From a virus, in IMG/VR virus record IMGVR_UViG_3300009180_000072, positions 1-45,632 of that record: a DNA stretch of 45,632 nucleotides; one strand, written 5' to 3'. Below are positions 1 through 7,041 of this stretch, in pieces. A program made the position numbers and the translations under genes. How positions within the stretch are numbered: position 1 is the first letter of the stretch; the number at the start of each line of letters is the position of its first letter. Under the pieces are notes generated by a model. It was not told where the DNA came from. It did no database searches and saw nothing but the letters and a program-made list of their open reading frames with translations.

Positions 1-1
1 A

Positions 2-352
2 ATTATAAATTCTGGAGAAAGAACATACGTCGAGTGGATGAAACGACAGCAGAGTTTGACCTACTTGTTCAAAGAACAATCGGAAGAATTACTCTCGGAA
101 ACAAAATTAGAAGATGCTTTCAATTGTTCGAAAGGACATCCACCAGTTCTAAAAAAGTTCCTGGGCGGGAAGATTGGTATTGAAACTCTGGTGATTTATG
201 ATATAATATTCCAGTTCGGGAATGTGTTTGATAAAAAACTTTTGGACCCAGTGTGGGAAACCGTAAGTTTAAAAATTAAAAAATACAAACCGTTTCTAAA
301 TATCGATGTATTCCAGTACAAAAAACTTTTACGGGAAATTGTAAATGAGTAA
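2..352 (+). CDS. gp59: gp59-like helicase loader, C-terminal part (5' truncated by window)
   Basis: The frame is open from the window edge, so the ATG at 38 is probably internal and about 116 residues of the C-terminal half are visible; T4 gp59 is about 217 residues. The C-terminal helical domain aligns by eye with T4 gp59: a KFL..KIGIETLVIYD stretch, a VWETVSLKIKKY stretch and NID before the end correspond to the T4 segments around ISFETFILLD, VWNNYSIKLKAY and ILNID. In T4, gp59 loads the gp41 replicative helicase onto gp32-coated fork DNA. The neighbourhood supports this, because gp32 lies two genes downstream. The stop overlaps the next start by 8 bases, suggesting translational coupling. 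Confidence 0.82.
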   Translation: MINSGERTYVEWMKRQQSLTYLFKEQSEELLSETKLEDAFNCSKGHPPVLKKFLGGKIGIETLVIYDIIFQFGNVFDKKLLDPVWETVSLKIKKYKPFLNIDVFQYKKLLREIVNE

Positions 353-677
353 ATTCTTTGATTCTGAATTGATTCAGGAAGAACTTGAAGAAATTAATGA
401 ACTTCAAAAGTTCATTTATGGAAGTATTCTTACTTTTGGTTCGATGACCCGTGAAGATAAACTGGAACACATTGATAAATTGACTCAGTTGCTAGAAAAG
501 CAACGTATTATGTACACAAGACTTTCTCTTTCTGATGATCCACAAGCGGTTGAGATGAAAGAGAATCTTCGCAAATCTGTGGCAATTATGGGATTTCCTC
601 CTGACACAGATATGAATATACTTTTCAATAGTATGAACAAAACAATTGAGTCTCTCAAGGAATTTATTGACAAGTGA
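345..677 (+). CDS. DUF1825-family protein of cyanobacteria and cyanophages
   Basis: A 110-residue, mostly helical, acidic protein that begins MSKFFDSELIQEEL and ends with FNSMNKTIESLKEF. This start/end pattern (FF.SE..QEE and MNKT.E..K) is that of the DUF1825 family, shared by cyanobacteria and T4-like cyanophages; its biochemical role is unknown. It sits between gp59 and gp32, where a small transcription or replication accessory protein might be expected, but I see no specific gp33 signature. The gene overlaps the gp59 end, and its last codons contain the -35 box of the gp32 promoter. Confidence 0.7.
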   Translation: MSKFFDSELIQEELEEINELQKFIYGSILTFGSMTREDKLEHIDKLTQLLEKQRIMYTRLSLSDDPQAVEMKENLRKSVAIMGFPPDTDMNILFNSMNKTIESLKEFIDK

Positions 678-695
678 TATTATTTTTGTTATAAT
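667..695 (+). promoter_or_regulatory. sigma70-type promoter for gp32
   Basis: TTGACA (667-672), an exact 17-base spacer, then TATAAT (690-695), also with a TG extended -10. Both hexamers match the bacterial consensus perfectly. It overlaps the end of the DUF1825 gene and gives a leader of about 35 bases before the gp32 ATG. Confidence 0.85.
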
Positions 696-738
696 ATCTA
701 AGTAAATCCAAAACATCCAATTTACACAACGAATCCAA

Positions 739-1656
739 ATGTCTTTTTCTGATCTTAAGAAACAATCTAAACTTGGTTCCCTGACCGCAAAACTGGTCAA
801 GGAAGTAGAAAAAATGAATAATAACACATCATCTGGCGATGATCGTCTTTGGAAACTCGAATGTGATAAGAGCGGCAATGGTTATGCCGTCATTCGTTTC
901 CTCCCTGCTCCTAACGGTGAAGATCTTCCGTTTGTAAAACTGTACTCCCACGCATTTCAAGGCCCTGGCGGTTGGTATATTGAGAATTCTCTTACTACCA
1001 TGAACCAGAAGGATCCCGTATCGGAACTCAACTCCGAATTGTGGAACAATGGTACTGATGCTGGTAAAGAAGTAGCACGTAAGCAGAAGCGCAAACTGAC
1101 TTATGTGAGCAACATCTATGTTGTCAAGGATCCTGCTAATCCTGCTAACGAAGGTAAAGTGTTCCTTTATAAGTTTGGTAAGAAAATCTTCGATAAACTG
1201 ACTGCTGCAATGCAACCAGAGTTTGAAGATGAGACTCCTATCGATCCGTTTGACTTCTGGCAGGGTGCTAACTTCAAACTGAAGGCAAAGAATGTTGCTG
1301 GTTATCGTAATTATGATTCTTCAGAGTTTGCCGCACAAGGTGCTCTTCTGGACGATGATGATGCAATGGAAGCAATCTGGAAGAAGCAGTATTCTCTTGC
1401 AGAACTCGTTGCTGCTGACCAGTTCAAGTCTTATGATGAACTGAAGAAGCGTCTTGATTATGTTCTCGGCAACAAGACTGCTCGTCGTCAAGACCCTGAG
1501 GTTGCTGATGAGGAAGAGACTTCTCGCGGTCCAGTTCGTGACCTTGATGAAGATCTTCGCACCGAATTGAGTAATCTGAGTTCTTCTTCTAAGTCTTCTT
1601 CATATGATGAAGATGAGGATGATACTCTGTCCTACTTCGCAAAGTTGGCAGAATAA
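739..1656 (+). CDS. gp32: single-stranded DNA-binding protein gp32
   Basis: A 305-residue homologue of T4 gp32, which coats ssDNA during replication, recombination and repair. Visible layout: a basic N-terminus (residues 1-30, with K-Q-S-K and SLTAKLVKEVEKM) for cooperative self-interaction; an OB-type core with the motifs YAVIRFLPAP, SHAFQGPGGWY and NPANEGKVFLYKFGKKI; and a highly acidic Ser-rich tail (last about 50 residues) as used by gp32 to contact replication partners. Unlike T4 gp32, the core lacks the His-Cys3 zinc cluster; only one Cys is present near residue 40. The gene has its own consensus promoter, consistent with high expression, and codon use that is less AT-rich than the structural genes. 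Confidence 0.95.
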   Translation: MSFSDLKKQSKLGSLTAKLVKEVEKMNNNTSSGDDRLWKLECDKSGNGYAVIRFLPAPNGEDLPFVKLYSHAFQGPGGWYIENSLTTMNQKDPVSELNSELWNNGTDAGKEVARKQKRKLTYVSNIYVVKDPANPANEGKVFLYKFGKKIFDKLTAAMQPEFEDETPIDPFDFWQGANFKLKAKNVAGYRNYDSSEFAAQGALLDDDDAMEAIWKKQYSLAELVAADQFKSYDELKKRLDYVLGNKTARRQDPEVADEEETSRGPVRDLDEDLRTELSNLSSSSKSSSYDEDEDDTLSYFAKLAE

Positions 1657-1673
1657 GATATTTGTGCTATAAT
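1645..1673 (+). promoter_or_regulatory. sigma70-type promoter overlapping the gp32 end
   Basis: TTGGCA (1645-1650), a 17-base spacer and TATAAT (1668-1673). The predicted start near 1680 falls within the following terminator hairpin, so most of that hairpin would be in the first transcribed bases. Confidence 0.6.
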
Positions 1674-1674
1674 G

Positions 1675-1709
1675 GGGGAGAAGTTGAGAGTCCTCTCCCC
1701 TATTTTTTT
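1675..1709 (+). terminator. Rho-independent terminator after gp32
   Basis: GGGGAG (1675-1680) pairs with CTCCCC (1695-1700) and is followed by TATTTTTTT. It would end the gp32 transcript; it lies directly on top of a promoter for the next genes. Confidence 0.7.
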
Positions 1710-1713
1710 AATT

Positions 1714-2112
1714 ATGAAAAATCCTTGGAAAGCACTTATTCATAAAGCAAAAACTGCTGCGCGACCTGGACAAGAAAAGAAAAACGGAATCAAAAGAACA
1801 GAACCATTAGATGTTACTATTGATGAAACGTATTTAGTTGAGCAATTTTTTAACCAAAATGGCAAATGTTATTGGACAGGATTTCCAATTAACCCACAAG
1901 GAGTTTTTGAATCTCATAATCCACTTGCGCCAAGTTTAGAAAGATTGGACGAATTTGATGGTTATATTCCTGGCAATGTTGTTATTGCACTTAGATTATT
2001 TAATTTGGGCAGACAACGCTGTCCAGAAGAAAAATTTAAAGAACAAGTAAATTTGTTAAAAAATCATTTTAGTGGTAGTGATATTAGAAATCCTTTAGAA
2101 AAACTCTTATGA
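1714..2112 (+). CDS. HNH-like (His-Me finger) nuclease family protein, putative
   Basis: About 132 residues from the ATG at 1714. An in-frame ATG at 1672 lies inside the -10 box and terminator, so it cannot be the start. The C-terminal part has the pattern CYWTG.PI ... PSLERLDEFDGYIPGNVVIALRLFNLGR, resembling phage HNH/endonuclease VII-like proteins, whose usual form is C..TG...SLDRID...GY..GNV.....N. The CxxC zinc pair is absent, so it may be a diverged or structural variant. The N-terminus is strongly basic, fitting DNA binding. It ends in an ATGA overlap with the Mom-like gene. Function not established. Confidence 0.5.
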   Translation: MKNPWKALIHKAKTAARPGQEKKNGIKRTEPLDVTIDETYLVEQFFNQNGKCYWTGFPINPQGVFESHNPLAPSLERLDEFDGYIPGNVVIALRLFNLGRQRCPEEKFKEQVNLLKNHFSGSDIRNPLEKLL

Positions 2113-2696
2113 AGTCAGATTTTTATATAGATCGCATAAGTAAATCCGAATCTTCAGAGTTACTTCTGAAGTTTCATTATCTTAAAGATATATCTAAAGA
2201 TTTTAAATCTGGGTATAACTATGGTCTTTATAAAAATAATGATTTTTGCCCATTAAATATTGGTGGTCTTCAAGGAGTTTGTATTTTTACTGGACTGCCT
2301 GTTCCCGAAATTGCAACAGGTGCATTTGGACTTGAACGAAATGAACAACAAGGACTTTTTGAGTTATCAAGACTCTGCATCCATCCCGAAACTCAACGAA
2401 CTGAGCATAATATCACTTCTTGGTTTGTTTCAAGAGCGATTAGACAGTTACGGAAGGATACTGAAGTTAAAGCAATCATCTCTTACGCTGATAGTGATTT
2501 CCATAATGGTACAATCTATCGCGCTTGTAATTTTAAATATTGCGGACTCACAGACGCAAAAAAAGATTTCTATTATGCAGACGGAACTAAACACTCTAGA
2601 GGCAAAATTAAAGGTGCTGAAGGAGACTGGAAAGACCGCTCCCGCAAACATCGATATGTAATGATATTTGATAAGAATCTAGAACTCTTATGGTAA
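2109..2696 (+). CDS. Mom-like DNA adenine-modification protein (GNAT-related fold)
   Basis: A 195-residue protein with the conserved pattern of the phage Mu Mom family: FHYLKD near residue 25, a GVCIFTGLPVPEIATGAFG strand-loop, LFELSRLCIHP near residue 85, SWFVSRAIRQLRK, then SYADSDFHNGTIYRACNF (residues 124-141). Mom of phage Mu converts adenine in phage DNA to a carbamoylmethyl-type derivative and so blocks host restriction. By inference this protein modifies cyanophage DNA. It overlaps the upstream HNH-like gene by 4 bases and its 3' end overlaps the convergent gp53 gene by 9 bases with no terminator between them. Confidence 0.72.
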   Translation: MKSDFYIDRISKSESSELLLKFHYLKDISKDFKSGYNYGLYKNNDFCPLNIGGLQGVCIFTGLPVPEIATGAFGLERNEQQGLFELSRLCIHPETQRTEHNITSWFVSRAIRQLRKDTEVKAIISYADSDFHNGTIYRACNFKYCGLTDAKKDFYYADGTKHSRGKIKGAEGDWKDRSRKHRYVMIFDKNLELLW

Positions 2697-3335
2697 GGTA
2701 TTTCTAGTATTTTCAGTTTTAATCAATTTTTCATTAATATATTGTGAAGATTCATCATAAAGTAAACTGTTTCTCATATCTTTAATAATTTGTTTTAAGT
2801 AAGATGGTTTGATAACATATATTAATCTTTTTTTATTATTTTTTCTTACTTCATATTCATAATTAGTAATTCCAGTTACAGGATTTATAGTTTGAGTCAA
2901 CAAATTTTGGTTTGGTATAGTGAAGGATGCATCAACAACTTTTCCTGCAGGAAGAATTAATCTTCCTTTTAAATCTTTGACTTCCGTAGTCTCATAATGA
3001 TGAATATCATTTAAATTTTCACCATATATTTCTTCGGCATAAGTATAAAGATCTCTATCGGATAATGGCCATTGATCCCTAACATTAGTGATTCCTGCAC
3101 CAATTAAAACAATCCAATCATATTGTGCGCTATTATAGATCTCTTTAGCAACTAATTCTGGTCTAGATCCATCTGGTATTTGATACTTATTAAAGATCGT
3201 AAAAACATTTTGAAGATCTTCTCTAAGTTTTGCTCTACGAAATAAATTTTTTACAATTAAATATTCGTCAGAAGATACTCTATCAGAAAGTATTGATTGA
3301 TATTCTAGATTTGGTAATTCTCTAAAGTATGACAT
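2688..3335 (-). CDS. gp53: baseplate wedge subunit gp53
   Basis: A 215-residue match to T4 gp53, which locks baseplate wedges together. Diagnostic stretches are SRPELVAKEIYNSAQYDWIV (T4: SPRPEELANAIYGNPQLYWV) and, near the C-terminus, LIYVIKPSYLKQIIKDMRN. It is the last gene of a leftward block gp4 - unknown/gp2-like - gp48 - gp53, starting one base after the gp48 stop. In T4, gp4 and gp53 are also adjacent. Length is close to T4 (196 residues). Confidence 0.87.
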   Translation of the reverse strand: MSYFRELPNLEYQSILSDRVSSDEYLIVKNLFRRAKLREDLQNVFTIFNKYQIPDGSRPELVAKEIYNSAQYDWIVLIGAGITNVRDQWPLSDRDLYTYAEEIYGENLNDIHHYETTEVKDLKGRLILPAGKVVDASFTIPNQNLLTQTINPVTGITNYEYEVRKNNKKRLIYVIKPSYLKQIIKDMRNSLLYDESSQYINEKLIKTENTRNTLP

Positions 3336-3336
3336 T

Positions 3337-4233
3337 TTAGTAACCTACTCCTATTGTACCGTCTCCTTCATTATAATCTTCAGCATATACAACAGATAAT
3401 TCTTGAAATGAAAGACTTAGTTGTAGATGAACTGGAGTAGCATCTGAATAAGTTGCATACTGTCCAGAAGCAGTATAGTTTACTCCCATATTTAATAGAG
3501 CACAAGGTTTAAATTTGTTTAAAAATGGGTGTATTTTTCCACCACTCATGTAAGATAGTAAGAATACATTTGGAGATTTTACAAAAAATCCTCCACCATT
3601 AGACTCTGCACTACCTTTACTTGCTGTCATATTTTGTTTGAATAATCTAATAATATTTTTAACCACTAACGATTCTTCTTCAGATCTGGGTATCAAGTCG
3701 TATGAAAATTGAAATGGTGTTCTAATCGTAACTCCTCCAAATAACAACTCAACATTCTGATTAATAACTGCTCCAGTTGATCTGGAAACTAGTTGATTAA
3801 TATTTGCTTCTCCACTTAATAATGTTTGTACTGCTAATCCTGTAAATGCTGTCGTTGCTGCTTTTTGTCCTGTAGCATCAGTAACTCCTCCCGTAACTTT
3901 ATCAATTACACCTTTTACTGCTTTTAATCCAGTATTAAATGGAGTTGATGAGGACATTACATCTGCAGTTCCACTCATAAGTCCACCCGCAACAGAATCT
4001 AATGAATTTTCTCCCCAACTAGCAGAATTTGAATCTGAAATATTTTGTGGTATTGGTAATATAATCGTCTGTAATAGTTTTTTATTATTTTTTATTGCTT
4101 GATCCGTAGTTCCCAATGCAAATCCTTGCCCTTGCTGCCCAAGTCCAGGTGGAACATATTCAACAATCTCTATTCTGAGATAATCATCATTTATTCCTAT
4201 GTTTTTAATCGGATATCTTAAAGATCCTGCCAT
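3337..4233 (-). CDS. gp48: baseplate tail-tube cap gp48
   Basis: A 298-residue structural protein matching the gp48 type of T4-like cyanophages. It begins LRYPI..IG..DDYLRIEIVEY; a Gly/Ala-rich middle (about residues 80-145) is followed by VELLFGGVTIRTPFQFSYDLIPRS, the tube-like part, and ends with LSFQELSVVYAEDYNEGDG.IGVGY. In T4 gp48 sits on top of the central hub and, with gp54, seeds tail-tube polymerisation. gp54 is encoded just across the divergent promoter, which supports the call. T4 gp48 is longer (364 residues). Confidence 0.77.
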   Translation of the reverse strand: MAGSLRYPIKNIGINDDYLRIEIVEYVPPGLGQQGQGFALGTTDQAIKNNKKLLQTIILPIPQNISDSNSASWGENSLDSVAGGLMSGTADVMSSSTPFNTGLKAVKGVIDKVTGGVTDATGQKAATTAFTGLAVQTLLSGEANINQLVSRSTGAVINQNVELLFGGVTIRTPFQFSYDLIPRSEEESLVVKNIIRLFKQNMTASKGSAESNGGGFFVKSPNVFLLSYMSGGKIHPFLNKFKPCALLNMGVNYTASGQYATYSDATPVHLQLSLSFQELSVVYAEDYNEGDGTIGVGY

Positions 4234-4247
4234 TATTGTTTTCTAAC

Positions 4248-4255
4248 TATTTATC
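4248..4255 (-). promoter_or_regulatory. possible late promoter box for gp48-gp53
   Basis: GATAAATA on the minus strand overlaps the stop of the upstream gene, 14 bases before the gp48 ATG (4233). It resembles the T4 late box TATAAATA; the single mismatch and short distance lower confidence. Confidence 0.4.
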
Positions 4256-4820
4256 AGGTCTTTGTAATATATTTTGCATAAGGAAGTTGCTTCAAGGAAT
4301 AAAATTCTCGAACTGAAACTTCAAAAAATGGACTAGCAGCTTCTGGATAAGTATATCGGCGTACTTTTCCCCAGTGATAATTGAATCCATAAAATCCATT
4401 TGCAGTAGAATCGCCAGCAAGAATAAGTGGATGTTGATCGTAAGTTATTCTTGGAGTTTTTGCATAATATAAAAAGGTGTAGTATTTTCCTTTGGATGTA
4501 CTTGAACTTCCTCCATCAGACAGTGCTTCCAAAATATAATCCATCAGTTCCTCAGGTTCCTCAGTTCCATATAAACTGTTAACCAGTCTTTGAATTCTAT
4601 TAACTGGTCTATTATTAATATTTGGATTTGCATCCTTATAGTCATTATCATTACGAATAATTGAAATTAACTTTTCTTTTGTTAATTTGCTATAACCAGA
4701 TGTTTTTCCTTGACCAGATTCTCCAATATAATAAATTGTATATTTCTGTGCAATTTCGACCAATTCATTTTTAGTATAACTGTCTAATTGTTTCTCGTAT
4801 CCAGTTAATTTAGATGCCAT
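4254..4820 (-). CDS. conserved virion-assembly protein, possibly gp2 (DNA end protector)-like
   Basis: A 188-residue protein. The N-terminal 60 residues look like a small SAP/Rho-N-like helical unit (SYTKNELVEIAQKY ... LTKEKLISIIR). A middle helical unit (RIQRLVNSLYGTEEPEELMDYI) is followed by a C-terminal part containing YYTFLYYAKTPRITYDQHPL and GFYGFNYHWG. A hydrophobic PLI followed by GFNYHW is typical of small virion-completion proteins in T4-like phages, and position next to gp4 suggests gp2, but I cannot confirm the homology. It starts in a TAATG overlap with gp4. Alternative: an unassigned baseplate or neck protein. Confidence 0.4.
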   Translation of the reverse strand: MASKLTGYEKQLDSYTKNELVEIAQKYTIYYIGESGQGKTSGYSKLTKEKLISIIRNDNDYKDANPNINNRPVNRIQRLVNSLYGTEEPEELMDYILEALSDGGSSSTSKGKYYTFLYYAKTPRITYDQHPLILAGDSTANGFYGFNYHWGKVRRYTYPEAASPFFEVSVREFYSLKQLPYAKYITKT

Positions 4821-5257
4821 TATTTAATCCCCAAATCATCTTCGGTTAAAACTTTAAATTCCCATTGGCGATCTTCACAGAATTCCCGCGCCACTTTCCA
4901 TTTTGCCTGATTTTTAGCATATTCATAAACTTCATAGATATATCCTTTTGTTTTTCTTTTTTGTGGTATTGGTTCTACTGTTTGTTTTTTTGGTTTGATT
5001 TCAATTAGATATTTCTTAATTGAACCGTTACTTTCTTTGACCTTAATATAAAAGTCTGGAAAGTATCTATGAATGCGATTATCTATTGGAGATCTATAAG
5101 GAAGCGCCAATTCTTCACTTCCCCATTCTAAAATATTTTCATTAGTATCACAATACACCATAAATTTACGTTCCCACAAAGACCTATATGTGATATTTGA
5201 TGGATCGCCCTTATACTTTTTGGGGAATGCTGGTTGATATTTTCCCTTATATGACAT
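4820..5257 (-). CDS. gp4: head completion protein gp4 (TnsA-like nuclease fold)
   Basis: 145 residues matching T4 gp4 (also called gp50/65): Y.PKNP-like start, KYKGDPSNITYRSLWERKF, LEWGSEE, SPIDNRIHRYFPDF and LIEIKPKK. The residues E29, D68, E86 and K88 make a PD-(D/E)XK / TnsA-like active-site pattern. In T4 gp4 is needed to finish DNA-filled heads before tail joining. It is the first gene of the leftward block and has its own late-type box 26 bases upstream. Length is typical. Confidence 0.9.
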   Translation of the reverse strand: MSYKGKYQPAFPKKYKGDPSNITYRSLWERKFMVYCDTNENILEWGSEELALPYRSPIDNRIHRYFPDFYIKVKESNGSIKKYLIEIKPKKQTVEPIPQKRKTKGYIYEVYEYAKNQAKWKVAREFCEDRQWEFKVLTEDDLGIK

Positions 5258-5265
5258 CTAAATAC
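5258..5265 (+). promoter_or_regulatory. late promoter for gp54
   Basis: CTAAATAC, 27 bases before the GTG start at 5293. It forms the left half of a mirror-symmetrical pair with the minus-strand copy at 5284-5291. Confidence 0.6.
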
Positions 5266-5283
5266 TAATACGACATATAATAG

Positions 5284-5291
5284 GTATTTAG
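5284..5291 (-). promoter_or_regulatory. late promoter for gp4 block
   Basis: CTAAATAC read on the minus strand, 26 bases upstream of the gp4 ATG (5257). Confidence 0.6.
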
Positions 5292-5292
5292 A

Positions 5293-6105
5293 GTGGCTTC
5301 ACCGCGTAGAATATCGGACATTAAACCACTATTTTCAAATCTTGCCCAAACTTCACACTATGAAGTTCAATTTGGTGGATTTAGTGGTCAATTGCTGTCC
5401 TATTTGGATAGGAGAGGAATAACTCAAAGATTTATTACCAATGATGCTGGACTTCTGTGTTCTTCCACATCTCTTCCAACATTTCAATTGGGATCTGGGG
5501 AGATTTATAATCATATAGGAGTTCAAGAAAAATTTGCCCATTCGAAAGTTTATTCTCAAATTTCGATGGAATTTTATGTTGATAGTAATTATAATATATT
5601 AAAATTTTTAGAATATTGGATGGAATTCACTACGAGTGGTTCTTATAATCCAATTGCAGGAGTTTCTAATCCTATTCGGCAAGAATCTCAGGCATATTTT
5701 GTTAGGATGCAGTATCCAAAATACTATAAATCGGAATCCACAAAAATAATTAAATTTGATCGAGATTATAATGCAGAAATTGAGTATAACTTTATTGGAC
5801 TTTTCCCGTTAAGCATATCCTCAATTCCAGTTTCATATAGTTCTTCAAATATAATGCTCATCAACGTTTCATTCCAATTTGATCGTTATATTGCAGGAAG
5901 AACTACTAGTTTATCAATTTATCAAAATATTAACAATAATTTAATACCAGCATCTGCTACAATTGACAATAGTGTATTGCCAAATAAACTTGCTACTGGT
6001 AAGCAGGAAATGCTTTGGAGAAATCTAAATCAAGGTACGGGAAGATTGGATGATCCAAGACCAAGAGGAGTTGGTGGACCATACAATCCTATTCAAACAA
6101 TTTGA
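5293..6105 (+). CDS. gp54: baseplate tail-tube initiator gp54-like
   Basis: 270 residues with a GTG start; no ATG lies between the late promoter and the conserved N-terminus. The protein has the tail-tube-like beta fold pattern: HYEVQFGGF near residue 22, TSLPTFQLGSGEIYNHIGVQEKFAHSKVY, SQISMEFYVDSNYNILKFLEYW, and a C-terminal Pro/Gly-rich tail. T4 gp54 (320 residues) is a tube-fold protein that starts polymerisation of gp19 above gp48. The divergent neighbour is gp48, its direct partner. A tube-protein paralogue is possible, but position and length favour gp54. Confidence 0.72.
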   Translation: MASPRRISDIKPLFSNLAQTSHYEVQFGGFSGQLLSYLDRRGITQRFITNDAGLLCSSTSLPTFQLGSGEIYNHIGVQEKFAHSKVYSQISMEFYVDSNYNILKFLEYWMEFTTSGSYNPIAGVSNPIRQESQAYFVRMQYPKYYKSESTKIIKFDRDYNAEIEYNFIGLFPLSISSIPVSYSSSNIMLINVSFQFDRYIAGRTTSLSIYQNINNNLIPASATIDNSVLPNKLATGKQEMLWRNLNQGTGRLDDPRPRGVGGPYNPIQTI

Positions 6106-6107
6106 CC

Positions 6108-6115
6108 CTAAATAA
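6108..6115 (+). promoter_or_regulatory. late promoter for gp26-hub operon
   Basis: CTAAATAA, 24 bases before the gp26 ATG and just after the gp54 stop. Confidence 0.6.
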
Positions 6116-6139
6116 ATTTACTGAATTCTATAGGTCATT

Positions 6140-6859
6140 ATGCCTTTACCAACAATCTCTACACCAACATATGAGTTGGAAATTCCTTCAATTAAAAAAA
6201 CAATTAAATATAGACCATTTCTTGTAAAGGAAGAAAAAATTCTTATCATTGCAATGGAAAGTGAAGATTCCAAGCAAATTGCAGATGCTGTTAAAAATGT
6301 AATTTCAAACTGTTTGATTACAAGAGGAATCAAAATTGAAAAACTATCCACATTTGATATTGAATATCTATTTTTAAATATTCGTGGAAAATCTGTAGGA
6401 GAAACTGTAAATGTTTTGATTACTTGCCCAGATGATGGTGTAACAAAAGTACCAGTAAGTATCAATCTTGACGAAATTAAAGTTGAAGTTAGTGATCAAC
6501 ATTCTCGGGATATTAAATTGGACGATGCTTTGACAATGAGAATGAAGTATCCATCTATACAGGAATTTATTAAAAGTAATTTTTCCAATACTAATGATGT
6601 TAGTGTTGATGATACTTTTGACCTGATCTGTTCATGCATTGAGCAAGTTTATAGCGAAGAAGAGTCTTGGAATGCAAGTGATTTTTCCAACAAAGATCTA
6701 ATTCAATTTTTGGAGCAATTAACTTCTAATCAATTTAAAGAAATTGAAAAATTCTTTGAGACTATGCCAAAACTTTCTCATACTGTTAGTCTCAAAAATC
6801 CAAATACTAATGTTGAAAGCACAGTTGTTTTAGAGGGATTGTCAAGTTTTTTCGCTTAG
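6140..6859 (+). CDS. gp26: baseplate hub subunit gp26
   Basis: 239 residues, close to the cyanophage and T4 gp26 type (T4 208). The N-terminal block YELEIPSIKKTIKYRPFLVKEEK followed by LIIAMESED is the family hallmark, and ITCPDDG marks the middle beta unit. gp26 takes part in central hub assembly; related proteins act as T4-type chaperones of hub formation. It heads a long co-directional run of hub genes; gp51 follows two bases after its stop, as in T4 where 26 and 51 are adjacent. Confidence 0.87.
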   Translation: MPLPTISTPTYELEIPSIKKTIKYRPFLVKEEKILIIAMESEDSKQIADAVKNVISNCLITRGIKIEKLSTFDIEYLFLNIRGKSVGETVNVLITCPDDGVTKVPVSINLDEIKVEVSDQHSRDIKLDDALTMRMKYPSIQEFIKSNFSNTNDVSVDDTFDLICSCIEQVYSEEESWNASDFSNKDLIQFLEQLTSNQFKEIEKFFETMPKLSHTVSLKNPNTNVESTVVLEGLSSFFA

Positions 6860-6861
6860 GT

Positions 6862-7041
6862 ATGTCGCATGAAGATCTTGCGTCATACTATAAAACGAAC
6901 TTTGCTTTGATTCAACATCATAAATACTCTTTGACGGAGTTAGAAAATATGATACCTTGGGAAAGAGAAATTTATGTATCTCTTCTCCAACAATACATCG
7001 AAGAAGAAAATCTGAAGAATCAATCAAATGGCGGAAGTTGA
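6862..7041 (+). CDS. gp51: baseplate hub assembly catalyst gp51
   Basis: A 59-residue gene that is easily missed because of its size. It starts ATG TCG CAT and contains HEDLASYYKTNFALIQHHKY followed by SLTELENMIPWEREIYVSLL, matching the cyanophage gp51 type. In T4 gp51 acts catalytically in hub assembly and is not found in the virion. Position directly after gp26 and before the large hub proteins supports this. Its 3' end overlaps the next gene by 14 bases. Confidence 0.75.
   Translation: MSHEDLASYYKTNFALIQHHKYSLTELENMIPWEREIYVSLLQQYIEEENLKNQSNGGS

Noticed and set aside
345-677. gp33 (late transcription co-activator)
   Set aside because: Position near gp59/gp32 fits, but the sequence matches the DUF1825 pattern and lacks recognisable gp33 features.
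1672-1713. Upstream start for the HNH-like gene
   Set aside because: It would begin within the -10 box and translate through the terminator hairpin.
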